6,259 nucleotides of DNA, taken from assembly GCA_031404015.1 (NCBI GenBank), contig JANNGT010000302.1, forward strand, positions 1-6,259. Direction: 5' to 3'. The position numbers were made by a program, and so were the translations under genes. Below are positions 1-6,259 of the stretch, in pieces (the stretch's first letter is position 1; every line of letters starts with the position of its first letter). The notes beneath the pieces were generated by a model. The model ran no database searches and was not told the origin of the DNA. It saw nothing but the letters and a program-made list of their open reading frames with translations. The stretch is from RPQJ01 sp031404015 (GTDB lineage Bacteria > Pseudomonadota > Gammaproteobacteria > Steroidobacterales > Steroidobacteraceae).

Positions 1-123
1 GACAACATCAAGATGACGATCGAGCTGATCGTGCCGATCGCGATGGTGGAAGGCCTGCGCTTCGCCATCCGCGTGGGCGGCCGTACCGTCGGCGCCGGCG
101 TCGTCGCGAAGATCCTGAAGTAG
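1..123 (+). CDS. tuf: Elongation factor Tu, C-terminal 40 residues (5' truncated by window)
   Basis: The first 40 codons read as the end of EF-Tu domain 3 and stop at TAG (121-123). Recognisable pieces are DNIKM at the start, PIAM at residues 12-15, GLRFAIR at 18-24 and the near-invariant GGRTVGAGVVAKIL close to the C-terminus. EF-Tu is the cytoplasmic GTPase that delivers aminoacyl-tRNA to the ribosomal A site; domain 3 contacts tRNA and EF-Ts. The GTPase domain lies upstream of the window. The gene sits next to tRNA-Trp and secE, the usual gammaproteobacterial position of one of two tuf copies (tufB in E. coli naming); which copy this is cannot be told from the C-terminus. The last base of the stop codon is also the first base of a G-rich heptad-repeat hairpin. 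Confidence 0.97.
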   Translation, partial: DNIKMTIELIVPIAMVEGLRFAIRVGGRTVGAGVVAKILK

Positions 124-205
124 GGGATAGGGGTTAGGGGATAGGGGCTAGTCGATCAACCGACGCTCCGTTCCGACTAACCCCCAACCCCCAACCCCTA
201 ACCCC
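123..205 (+). repeat. Heptad-repeat palindrome 1 (G-rich arms, long hairpin after tuf)
   Basis: The left arm (123-154) is four 7-base units of pattern GGGGNTA followed by GTCG. The right arm (174-205) is the matching CGACTAA plus C-rich 7-base units. Pairing 123-154 with 174-205 by hand gives 27 Watson-Crick pairs of 32, with mismatches at 127/201, 136/192, 141/187, 143/185 and 148/180, around a 19-base loop (155-173). It could terminate or stabilise the tuf transcript, though no clear T-tract follows (CCCCTTTCC only). The core TAGTCG (149-154) and GTTCCGACTA (170-179) recurs in the second palindrome near 1321-1451. It carries no coding potential and no transposase. Confidence 0.9.
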
Positions 206-252
206 TTTCCGAGAGGTTCGTCTTTAGTCCCTGCGAACAGTTTGCGAAGCAC

Positions 253-328
253 AGGCCAGTAGCTCAATTGGCAGAGCGGCGGTCTCCAAAACCGCAGGTT
301 GGGGGTTCGATTCCCTCCTGGCCTGCCA
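253..328 (+). tRNA. trnW: tRNA-Trp (anticodon CCA)
   Basis: A complete cloverleaf can be folded by hand. The acceptor stem AGGCCAG (253-259) pairs with CTGGCCT (318-324). The D stem is GCTC/GAGC (262-265/274-277) with loop AATTGGCA. The anticodon stem GCGGT/ACCGC (279-283/291-295) encloses loop CTCCAAA, giving anticodon CCA at 286-288, which reads UGG. The variable loop is AGGTT (296-300). The T arm GGGGG-TTCGATT-CCCTC spans 301-317. The discriminator is G325 and the CCA end is encoded (326-328). The D and anticodon regions closely match E. coli tRNA-Trp. It lies between tuf and secE; RNase P and 3' processing would also separate tuf mRNA from secE mRNA if they share a transcript. Confidence 0.98.
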
Positions 329-400
329 GTCGATGAACGGACAACGGCGGCGCGTGCAGACAAACAGCAGCAGTGGACGGGTCGAACCCGGCGTGAGCGA

Positions 401-781
401 ATGACCGAACAGGCAACATCCAGCGGCGCGAGCGCGCTGGACACAGTAAAGCTCGTCGCGGCCGTCGCGATCCTCGTCGGAGGCATCGCGGCCTTCTACG
501 TGCTCGACCAGTATCCGGCTGCGGCGCGCTGGCTGATCGTGTTCGTCGCGGTTGCGCTCGGCATCGTGGTCGCGCTGCAGTCGGCACAGGGCCGCGAACT
601 CGCGCAATACGTGCAGGGATCGCGCGTCGAGCTGCGCAAGGTGGTCTGGCCCACGCGCGACGAGACGACGAAGATGACACTCGTGGTGTTCACGGCGATC
701 GTGATCATGGCCCTGTTTTTCTGGTTACTTGACGCGGGTCTGGGGTGGATCACCCGCACCCTGACCGGACAAGGGGGCTGA
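401..781 (+). CDS. secE: Preprotein translocase subunit SecE
   Basis: This 126-residue inner-membrane protein is the essential small subunit of the SecYEG channel, where it clamps the two halves of SecY. Three hydrophobic helices are visible at about residues 16-35, 43-60 and 92-112, which is the long three-helix gammaproteobacterial form (E. coli SecE is 127 aa). The signature RVELRKVVWPTRDET at about 75-89 is the conserved amphipathic-helix and hinge segment before the essential last helix. ATG 401 is the only plausible start: the frame stays open upstream but runs into tRNA-Trp and offers no ATG or GTG. There is no good Shine-Dalgarno, only a weak GTGAGCGA directly before the ATG. The stop TGA is two bases before nusG, so the pair is almost certainly co-transcribed and translationally coupled. 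Confidence 0.96.
   Translation: MTEQATSSGASALDTVKLVAAVAILVGGIAAFYVLDQYPAAARWLIVFVAVALGIVVALQSAQGRELAQYVQGSRVELRKVVWPTRDETTKMTLVVFTAIVIMALFFWLLDAGLGWITRTLTGQGG
771..777 (+). promoter_or_regulatory. nusG Shine-Dalgarno inside the secE 3' end
   Basis: AAGGGGG ends six bases before GTG 784 and overlaps the last codons of secE. It supports the GTG start of nusG over the earlier in-frame GTG at 745, which would add 13 non-conserved residues. Confidence 0.7.
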
Positions 782-783
782 CC

Positions 784-1317
784 GTGGCACTGCGCTGGTA
801 TGTCGTTCATGCGTACTCGAATTTCGAGCACAAGGTCTCCGCGAGCCTGAAGGACCGCATCAAGCTGCATAACCTCGACGACAAGTTCGGCGAGATCCTC
901 GTTCCCACGGAAGAGGTTGTCGAAATGCGGGACGGGCAGCGCCGCAAGAGCGAGCGCAAGTTCTTCCCGGGCTACGTGCTCGTGCAGATGGAGATGAACG
1001 AAGACACCTGGCACCTGGTGCGCGAAACGCAGAAGGTCCTCGGATTCATCGGCGGCTCGCCCGAGCGTCCGGCCCCGATCACGGAGCGCGAGGCAAATGC
1101 CATCCTGCGCCGGGTCGAGGAAGGCGCCGAGAAGCCGCGGCCGAAGGTGCTGTTCGAGCCGGGCGAAGTCGTCCGCGTCACGGACGGCCCGTTCAACGAC
1201 TTCAACGGAGTCGTCGAGTCGGTCAACTACGAGAAGAGCCGCATGCAGGTTGCGGTGCAGATCCTCGGGCGCTCGACGCCTGTGGAGCTGGAATTCAGTC
1301 AGGTGGAAAAAGCCTGA
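784..1317 (+). CDS. nusG: Transcription termination/antitermination factor NusG
   Basis: This 177-residue protein (E. coli NusG is 181 aa) binds RNA polymerase over the DNA channel to suppress pausing. Through its C-terminal KOW domain it contacts either ribosomal protein S10 or Rho. The N-terminal NGN domain covers about residues 1-118, with WYVVHAYSNFE at 5-15 and the hallmark RKFFPGYVLVQM at 58-69. A short linker rich in Glu, Lys and Pro follows. The KOW domain spans about 124-174, starting FEPGEVVRVTDGPF and including DFNGVVESVN. Translation starts at GTG 784; the protein then begins MALRWYVVHA, matching the family N-terminus. It lies two bases after secE, the standard pairing. The heptad palindrome begins four bases after its stop codon, so secE-nusG likely end as a unit there. 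Confidence 0.98.
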   Translation: MALRWYVVHAYSNFEHKVSASLKDRIKLHNLDDKFGEILVPTEEVVEMRDGQRRKSERKFFPGYVLVQMEMNEDTWHLVRETQKVLGFIGGSPERPAPITEREANAILRRVEEGAEKPRPKVLFEPGEVVRVTDGPFNDFNGVVESVNYEKSRMQVAVQILGRSTPVELEFSQVEKA

Positions 1318-1320
1318 AGC

Positions 1321-1451
1321 AGTGATTAGTGATTAGTGACTAGTGATTAGTCGGAAAGTGAGGTGACGGCGGATAGGGCGGTGGACATAGGGACGAGAGG
1401 CGCGAAGCGATCTGGTTCCGACTATTCACTAGTCACTGTTCACTAGTCACT
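1321..1451 (+). repeat. Heptad-repeat palindrome 2 (34-bp arms, between nusG and rplK)
   Basis: The left arm is four tandem 7-mers, AGTGATT, AGTGATT, AGTGACT and AGTGATT (1321-1348), then AGTCGG (1349-1354). The right arm (1418-1451) is its inverted counterpart built from TCACTAG-type 7-mers. Hand pairing of 1321-1354 with 1418-1451 leaves only two T/T mismatches (1347/1425, 1333/1439) and two G-T wobbles (1334/1438, 1326/1446) in 34 positions. The 63-base loop (1355-1417) is purine-rich and shows no gene. The core TAGTCG (1348-1353) and GTTCCGACTA (1415-1424) matches palindrome 1 although the repeat units differ. The position fits an operon boundary. No T-tract follows, so simple intrinsic termination is not shown. 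Confidence 0.92.
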
Positions 1452-1459
1452 TCCCAAAC

Positions 1460-1486
1460 GGGGAGCCCGCGAGGGCGTTCGCACCC
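1460..1486 (+). promoter_or_regulatory. Candidate L1 operator stem-loop in the rplK leader
   Basis: GCCC (1465-1468) and GGGC (1473-1476) close a GCGA tetraloop. An outer GGG/CCC helix (1461-1463/1484-1486) is separated from it by a lopsided internal loop of A1464 against GTTCGCA. A short hairpin with an asymmetric internal loop just upstream of rplK is the known form of the L1 translational operator, which mimics the L1 site on 23S rRNA. The 5' side GGGGAGCC is reminiscent of the rRNA site. The assignment rests on position and shape only. Confidence 0.4.
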
Positions 1487-1501
1487 AACAGAGGTAGAGA
1501 G

Positions 1502-1939
1502 ATGGCAAAGAAAGTAAATGGCTACGTCAAGCTGCAGGTGCCTGCAGGCTCGGCAAACCCGAGTCCGCCGATCGGGCCGGCGCTCGGCCAGCAGGGCGTC
1601 AACATCATGGAGTTCTGCAAGCAGTTCAATGCGCAGACCCAGCAGCTCGAGAAAGGCCTGCCGATCCCGGTCGTGATCACGGTCTACAGCGACCGCAGCT
1701 TCACGTTCATCATGAAGACGCCGCCCGCGTCCGTGCTGATCCGCAAGGCGATCGGCATCGAGAAGGGCAGCAGCACGCCGAACACCGCCAAGGTCGGCAA
1801 GATTACGCGCAAGCAGCTCGAGGATATCGCGAAGACCAAGACCCCGGACCTTACCGCGGCCGATCTCGAAGCAGCGGTGCGGACCATCGCGGGCAGCGCC
1901 CGCAGCATGGGTGTCTCAGTCGAAGGCGTGGAGGTCTGA
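1502..1939 (+). CDS. rplK: 50S ribosomal protein L11
   Basis: This 145-residue protein (E. coli L11 is 142 aa) binds the GTPase-associated centre of 23S rRNA with L10 and modulates EF-G, EF-Tu and release-factor function as well as RelA activation. The N-terminal domain, about residues 1-72, carries the conserved PAGSANPSPPIGPALGQ at 14-30 and GVNIMEFCKQFNAQT at 32-46. The C-terminal rRNA-binding domain runs from about PPASVLIRKAIG (74-85) to the end, with KVGKIT at 97-102. ATG 1502 has GAGG (1491-1494) seven bases upstream. The stop TGA is two bases before the rplA start. A stem-loop immediately upstream is a candidate site for L1 feedback. Confidence 0.99.
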   Translation: MAKKVNGYVKLQVPAGSANPSPPIGPALGQQGVNIMEFCKQFNAQTQQLEKGLPIPVVITVYSDRSFTFIMKTPPASVLIRKAIGIEKGSSTPNTAKVGKITRKQLEDIAKTKTPDLTAADLEAAVRTIAGSARSMGVSVEGVEV

Positions 1940-1941
1940 TC

Positions 1942-2646
1942 ATGGTTGCCATCGCAAAACGCATGAAGCCGTGGGCCGAGAAGATCGTCCCGGGCAAGCA
2001 GTATTCGATCGAGGACGCGCTCGGCATCGTCAAGCAGTTCGCGACCGCGAAGTTCGACGAAGCCGTCGACGTGTCGGTCAACCTGGGCGTGGATGCGTCC
2101 AAGTCCGACCAGCAGGTCCGCGGCTCTACCGTGCTGCCGCACGGCACAGGCAAGAGCGTTCGCGTCGCCGTGTTCACGCAGGGCAAGAACGCCGACCTCG
2201 CGCGTGAAGCCGGCGCGGACATCGTCGGCATGGAAGACCTCGCCGAGAAGGTGAAGGCCGGTGAACTCAATTTCGACGTGGTCGTCGCCAGCCCGGACGC
2301 GATGCGCGTCGTGGGCCAGCTCGGCCAGATCCTCGGTCCGCGCGGCCTGATGCCGAACCCGAAGGTCGGCACCGTGACGCCGGACGTGGCGGGCGCCGTG
2401 CGCAATGCCAAGGCCGGCCAGGTGCGGTTCCGCACCGACAAGGGTGGCGTGATCCATTGCACGATTGGCAAGGCGAGCTTCGAGCCAGCAAAGCTCAAGG
2501 AAAACCTGCAGGCCCTGCTCGGCGATCTGCAGAAGGGCAAGCCGGCTTCGTCCAAGGGCGTGTACGTGCGCAAGGTCACCGTGTCGTCGACGATGGGTCC
2601 CGGCGTGCCGGTCGACCAGACGTCGCTCGTGGCCGCTGCGAGCTGA
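1942..2646 (+). CDS. rplA: 50S ribosomal protein L1
   Basis: This 234-residue protein, the same size as E. coli L1, forms the mobile L1 stalk that guides deacylated tRNA out of the E site. It represses its own operon by binding the rplK leader in related bacteria. Domain I comprises about residues 1-67 and 159-234. The inserted domain II is about 68-158, with ILGPRGLMPNPKVGTVTPDV at 130-149, the family signature. Further conserved pieces are RFRTDKGG at 162-169 and SSTMGPGV at 215-222. ATG 1942 is two bases after the rplK stop, with GTGGAGG inside the rplK end acting as ribosome binding site, so L1 translation is probably coupled to L11. An 11-residue N-terminal extension read from GTG 1911 in another frame is not relevant. 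Confidence 0.98.
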   Translation: MVAIAKRMKPWAEKIVPGKQYSIEDALGIVKQFATAKFDEAVDVSVNLGVDASKSDQQVRGSTVLPHGTGKSVRVAVFTQGKNADLAREAGADIVGMEDLAEKVKAGELNFDVVVASPDAMRVVGQLGQILGPRGLMPNPKVGTVTPDVAGAVRNAKAGQVRFRTDKGGVIHCTIGKASFEPAKLKENLQALLGDLQKGKPASSKGVYVRKVTVSSTMGPGVPVDQTSLVAAAS

Positions 2647-2855
2647 GCACGCGACGCAGGATTTGATTGCAAGGTTTTGATGCAGGGCCGTCCGTCGTCC
2701 CAGGCCACGCAAGTGGCGCAAGACGGGGGCCGGTCATCATCGAAGACCGCAGGCGGGAGAGTTCTTTTTAGAGCCGCTCCCTTAATCGCGGAGCCTGCGC
2801 AGATGGTGGTACCCGAGTCAGTGTCTCACTGCCGAAGGTCCGCCCTCGAGAAGGG

Positions 2856-2887
2856 CGAACGCCTAAGGATGGGTGTTCGGATTTTGA
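2856..2887 (+). terminator. Possible attenuator hairpin in the rplJ leader
   Basis: CGAACGCCT (2856-2864) pairs with GGGTGTTCG (2871-2879), a 9-bp stem including two G-T wobbles with a six-base loop. It is followed by ATTTTGAT. It shares bases 2856-2857 with the preceding CGCCCT/AGGGCG hairpin, so the two cannot both form completely. The T-tract is only four long, so termination would be weak at best. Confidence 0.3.
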
Positions 2888-2897
2888 TCTTCAGGCC

Positions 2898-2903
2898 AGG
2901 AGG
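2898..2903 (+). promoter_or_regulatory. rplJ Shine-Dalgarno (AGGAGG)
   Basis: A perfect AGGAGG lies five bases before ATG 2909. It is the strongest ribosome binding site in the window and lies 19 bases after the candidate attenuator stem, where leader folding could control its access. Confidence 0.85.
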
Positions 2904-2908
2904 AAGAC

Positions 2909-3439
2909 ATGGCGCTTAGATTTGACGACAAGAAGGCACTGGTCGCCGAAGTGGCAACGGTTGCGCAGACAGCGCATTCCGTGGTCGCTGCGGAGTACCG
3001 GGGGCTGCCGGTCGCGAAGCTCACCGAGCTCCGCGCCAAGGCCCGGGCCAACCGCGTCTACATGCGAGTGGTGAAGAACACGCTGGCCCGTCGAGCCTTT
3101 GCCGGCACTCAGTTCGAGTGCGTCGGTGACAAGCTCAAGGGTCCGCTGCTCCTCGCGTTCTCGCAGGACGATCCGGGCGCGGCAGCACGGCTGATCAAGG
3201 CATTCGCGAAGGACAACGACAAGCTCGTTCCGACGCTGGTGTCCCTGGGCGGCGCGGTACTGCCGGGCAGTGACCTCGAGCGCGTCGCAAGCCTTCCTAC
3301 CAAGGACCAGGCTTTGGCGCAGTTGCTCGGAGTCATCAAGGCCCCGATCGGCAAGTTCGTTCGCACGCTGGCTGAGCCTCACGCGAAGCTCGTGCGCACG
3401 ATCGCTGCGGTCAAGGACCAGAAGAGCGCGGCCGCCTGA
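2909..3439 (+). CDS. rplJ: 50S ribosomal protein L10
   Basis: This 176-residue protein (E. coli L10 is 165 aa) is the base of the ribosomal stalk. Its N-terminal domain binds 23S rRNA near L11 and its C-terminal helix holds the L7/L12 dimers. Conserved features are the DDKKALVAEV start at 6-15, VVAAEYRGLPVAKLTELR at 25-42, the RVVKNTLARRA rRNA-binding segment at 53-63, GPLLLAFS at 78-85 and LASLPTKDQ-like VASLPTKDQ at 126-134. The C-terminal part, about 135-172, is a long helical region ending in KSAAA. ATG 2909 is fixed by AGGAGG just upstream. As a complex with L12 it likely represses its own mRNA through the preceding leader. Confidence 0.98.
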   Translation: MALRFDDKKALVAEVATVAQTAHSVVAAEYRGLPVAKLTELRAKARANRVYMRVVKNTLARRAFAGTQFECVGDKLKGPLLLAFSQDDPGAAARLIKAFAKDNDKLVPTLVSLGGAVLPGSDLERVASLPTKDQALAQLLGVIKAPIGKFVRTLAEPHAKLVRTIAAVKDQKSAAA

Positions 3440-3499
3440 GGCGGTCGCACACGTTGATTTACGGGTATTCAGGCAACAGCTTTTACAGGAGCTAAGCAA

Positions 3500-3883
3500 A
3501 TGGCTGCTACTAAGGAAGACATCCTCACCGCGATCTCGAACATGACCGTCATGGAGATCGTTGACCTCGTCAAGATGATGGAAGACAAGTTCGGCGTCAC
3601 TGCCGCTGCCCCGATGGCCATGATGGCCGGCGGTGGCGCTGCTGCGGCCCCGGCCGCGGCTGTGGAAGAGCAGACCGAGTTCGCCGTCACGATGACGAGC
3701 TTCGGCGCGAACAAGGTCGGCGTCATCAAGGTGATCCGCGAACTGACTGGCCTCGGGCTCAAGGAAGCCAAGGACCTCGTCGAGGGCGTGCCCTCGCTGG
3801 TCAAGGATTCCGTGCCGAAGGCCGACGCCGACGCGATCAAGAAGAAGCTCGAAGACGCCGGCGCGTCCGCGGAGATCAAGTAA
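3500..3883 (+). CDS. rplL: 50S ribosomal protein L7/L12
   Basis: This 127-residue acidic stalk protein is present in several copies per ribosome and recruits the translational GTPases EF-Tu, EF-G, IF2 and RF3. The N-terminal dimerisation and L10-binding domain is about residues 1-33 (KEDILTAISNMTVMEIVDLV). A flexible Ala/Gly/Met/Pro hinge covers about 34-56. The globular C-terminal factor-binding domain runs from about EFAVTMTSFGANKVGVIKVI to the end, with GLGLKEAKDLVEGVP at 84-98, the G-factor contact surface. ATG 3500 has AGGAG (3487-3491) eight bases upstream. The 60-base spacer from rplJ contains its own ribosome binding site, in line with the several-fold higher synthesis of L12 than L10 in bacteria. 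Confidence 0.99.
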   Translation: MAATKEDILTAISNMTVMEIVDLVKMMEDKFGVTAAAPMAMMAGGGAAAAPAAAVEEQTEFAVTMTSFGANKVGVIKVIRELTGLGLKEAKDLVEGVPSLVKDSVPKADADAIKKKLEDAGASAEIK

Positions 3884-3893
3884 CCGCGATGCT

Positions 3894-3907
3894 CGGGCCC
3901 GTGCCCG
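3894..3907 (+). other. Small hairpin just after rplL
   Basis: CGGGC (3894-3898) and GCCCG (3903-3907) form a 5-bp stem with loop CCGT, 11 bases after the rplL stop and directly ahead of the larger terminator-like stem. Possibly a stabiliser of the abundant rplJ-rplL message; this is inferred from position only. Confidence 0.5.
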
Positions 3908-3915
3908 TTGCAGCG

Positions 3916-3970
3916 AGGGGAGCCGGGCGGTGCGCAAGCGCCGTCCGGCCTTCCCTGTTCGTCGTTTTTT
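3916..3970 (+). terminator. rplL-rpoB attenuator/partial terminator with displaced T-tract
   Basis: Bases 3916-3933 pair with 3938-3956 as an 18-bp stem capped by a GCAA tetraloop, with a single bulge at C3950 and wobbles at 3920/3952, 3927/3944 and 3931/3940. A run of six T (3965-3970) follows, but eight bases beyond the stem, so it looks like a weakened intrinsic terminator. In E. coli the same spacer holds a partial terminator that lowers rpoBC relative to rplJL, plus an RNase III site. The same role is likely here, since rpoB follows with no clear promoter of its own. Confidence 0.75.
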
Positions 3971-3983
3971 CGTCCAGTGGTTT

Positions 3984-4009
3984 CCGTCGCGCCCAGGCGC
4001 CGGCGACGG
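3984..4009 (+). other. GC-rich stem-loop before rpoB
   Basis: CCGTCGC (3984-3990) pairs perfectly with GCGACGG (4003-4009) around a 12-base loop. It ends 22 bases before the rpoB ATG and just upstream of its ribosome binding site GAGAGGGTGA. It may be part of an RNA processing region or may limit upstream read-through; the sequence does not decide. Confidence 0.5.
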
Positions 4010-4031
4010 CCGCCTAGAGAGGGTGATCGCA

Positions 4032-6259
<2,228 letters not shown>

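Larger units (their letters stand above)
2647..2908 (+). promoter_or_regulatory. rplJ leader (L10 leader-type autoregulatory region)
   Basis: This 262-base spacer between rplA and rplJ folds into several hairpins found by hand. GCCAC/GTGGC with a GCAA tetraloop spans 2704-2717. A 7-bp stem CGCAGGC/GCCTGCG (2748-2754/2793-2799) encloses GGGAG/CTCCC (2755-2759/2777-2781). CAGTG-TCT-CACTG spans 2819-2831, and CGCCCT/AGGGCG spans 2841-2857. In E. coli and many other bacteria the rplJ leader binds the L10-(L12)4 complex and controls synthesis of L10 and L12, so a leader of this length and complexity in this place is expected. I cannot assign the exact kink-turn or protein contact sites by eye, and I saw no convincing promoter. 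Confidence 0.75.

Noticed and set aside
378..390. GGGTCGAACCC hairpin resembling a tRNA T arm
   Set aside because: No acceptor, D or anticodon arms can be built around it; it is a small hairpin, not a second tRNA or a tRNA remnant that can be supported.
299..400. Upstream extension of secE to a TTG inside tRNA-Trp
   Set aside because: The extension translates tRNA sequence, and the conserved SecE length and N-terminus fit ATG 401.
745..783. Earlier GTG start for nusG
   Set aside because: It would overlap secE and add 13 residues not found in NusG; GTG 784 has a well-placed AAGGGGG and yields the family N-terminus.
1321..1451. Heptad repeats read as a CRISPR array or insertion sequence
   Set aside because: The repeats are 7 bases with no spacers, and there is no transposase or terminal duplication; it is an inverted-repeat hairpin element.
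1684..2721. Minus-strand open frames of 285-345 codons opposite rplK and rplA
   Set aside because: They are antisense shadows of two clear ribosomal protein genes, with low-complexity composition and no family motif.
2680..2919. Possible 79-codon leader peptide between rplA and rplJ, overlapping the rplJ start
   Set aside because: It has only a poor ribosome binding site, runs through the structured leader, and the sequence looks constrained as RNA rather than as protein. A translated leader is not excluded but is unsupported.
2891..3937. Minus-strand open frame of 348 codons opposite rplJ and rplL
   Set aside because: Shadow of high-GC coding sequence; it crosses two genes and a spacer and shows no recognisable protein.

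Overview
This window is an almost unbroken stretch of the classic bacterial translation/transcription supercluster, read entirely on the + strand: 3' end of tuf, tRNA-Trp(CCA), secE, nusG, rplK, rplA, rplJ, rplL and the first 742 codons of rpoB. The proteins read as a high-GC gammaproteobacterium: most codons end in G or C, the RpoB rifampicin pocket matches the E. coli one except for two Ile-to-Val changes, and a tRNA-Trp between tuf and secE is a common gammaproteobacterial arrangement. A roughly 22-residue insertion in RpoB resembles what I recall from Xanthomonas-type RpoB. Together with the heptad-repeat palindromes between genes, this makes a Xanthomonadales/Lysobacterales-like lineage my best, tentative guess.

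Layout. 1-123 is the EF-Tu C-terminus. 123-205 is a long hairpin built from G-rich 7-base repeats. 253-328 is tRNA-Trp with encoded CCA. 401-781 secE and 784-1317 nusG form a tight pair two bases apart. 1321-1451 is a second, larger heptad palindrome. 1502-1939 rplK and 1942-2646 rplA form a second tight pair, preceded by a small stem-loop that could be the L1 operator. 2647-2908 is a long structured rplJ leader. 2909-3439 rplJ and 3500-3883 rplL encode the ribosomal stalk. 3884-4031 is a spacer with three hairpins, the middle one an offset-T-tract terminator or attenuator. 4032 to the window end is rpoB, cut by the window edge.

How it works together. EF-Tu, the L10/L12 stalk, L11 and L1 all serve the elongation-factor cycle on the 50S subunit. 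NusG couples RNA polymerase (RpoB here) to ribosomes and Rho. SecE is the small subunit of the SecYEG translocon. In related bacteria, expression is balanced by L1 feedback on rplK-rplA, by L10-(L12) feedback on the rplJ leader, and by partial termination before rpoB; candidate structures for all three lie in the expected places.

No exotic accessory system (no phage, CRISPR, toxin-antitoxin or transposase genes) is present. The most novel-looking signal is the pair of intergenic heptad palindromes. Their arms differ completely in sequence (GGGGNTA units versus AGTGAYT units), yet they share the same architecture and the same core (TAGTCG ... GTTCCGACTA), and each sits at a likely transcription-unit boundary.
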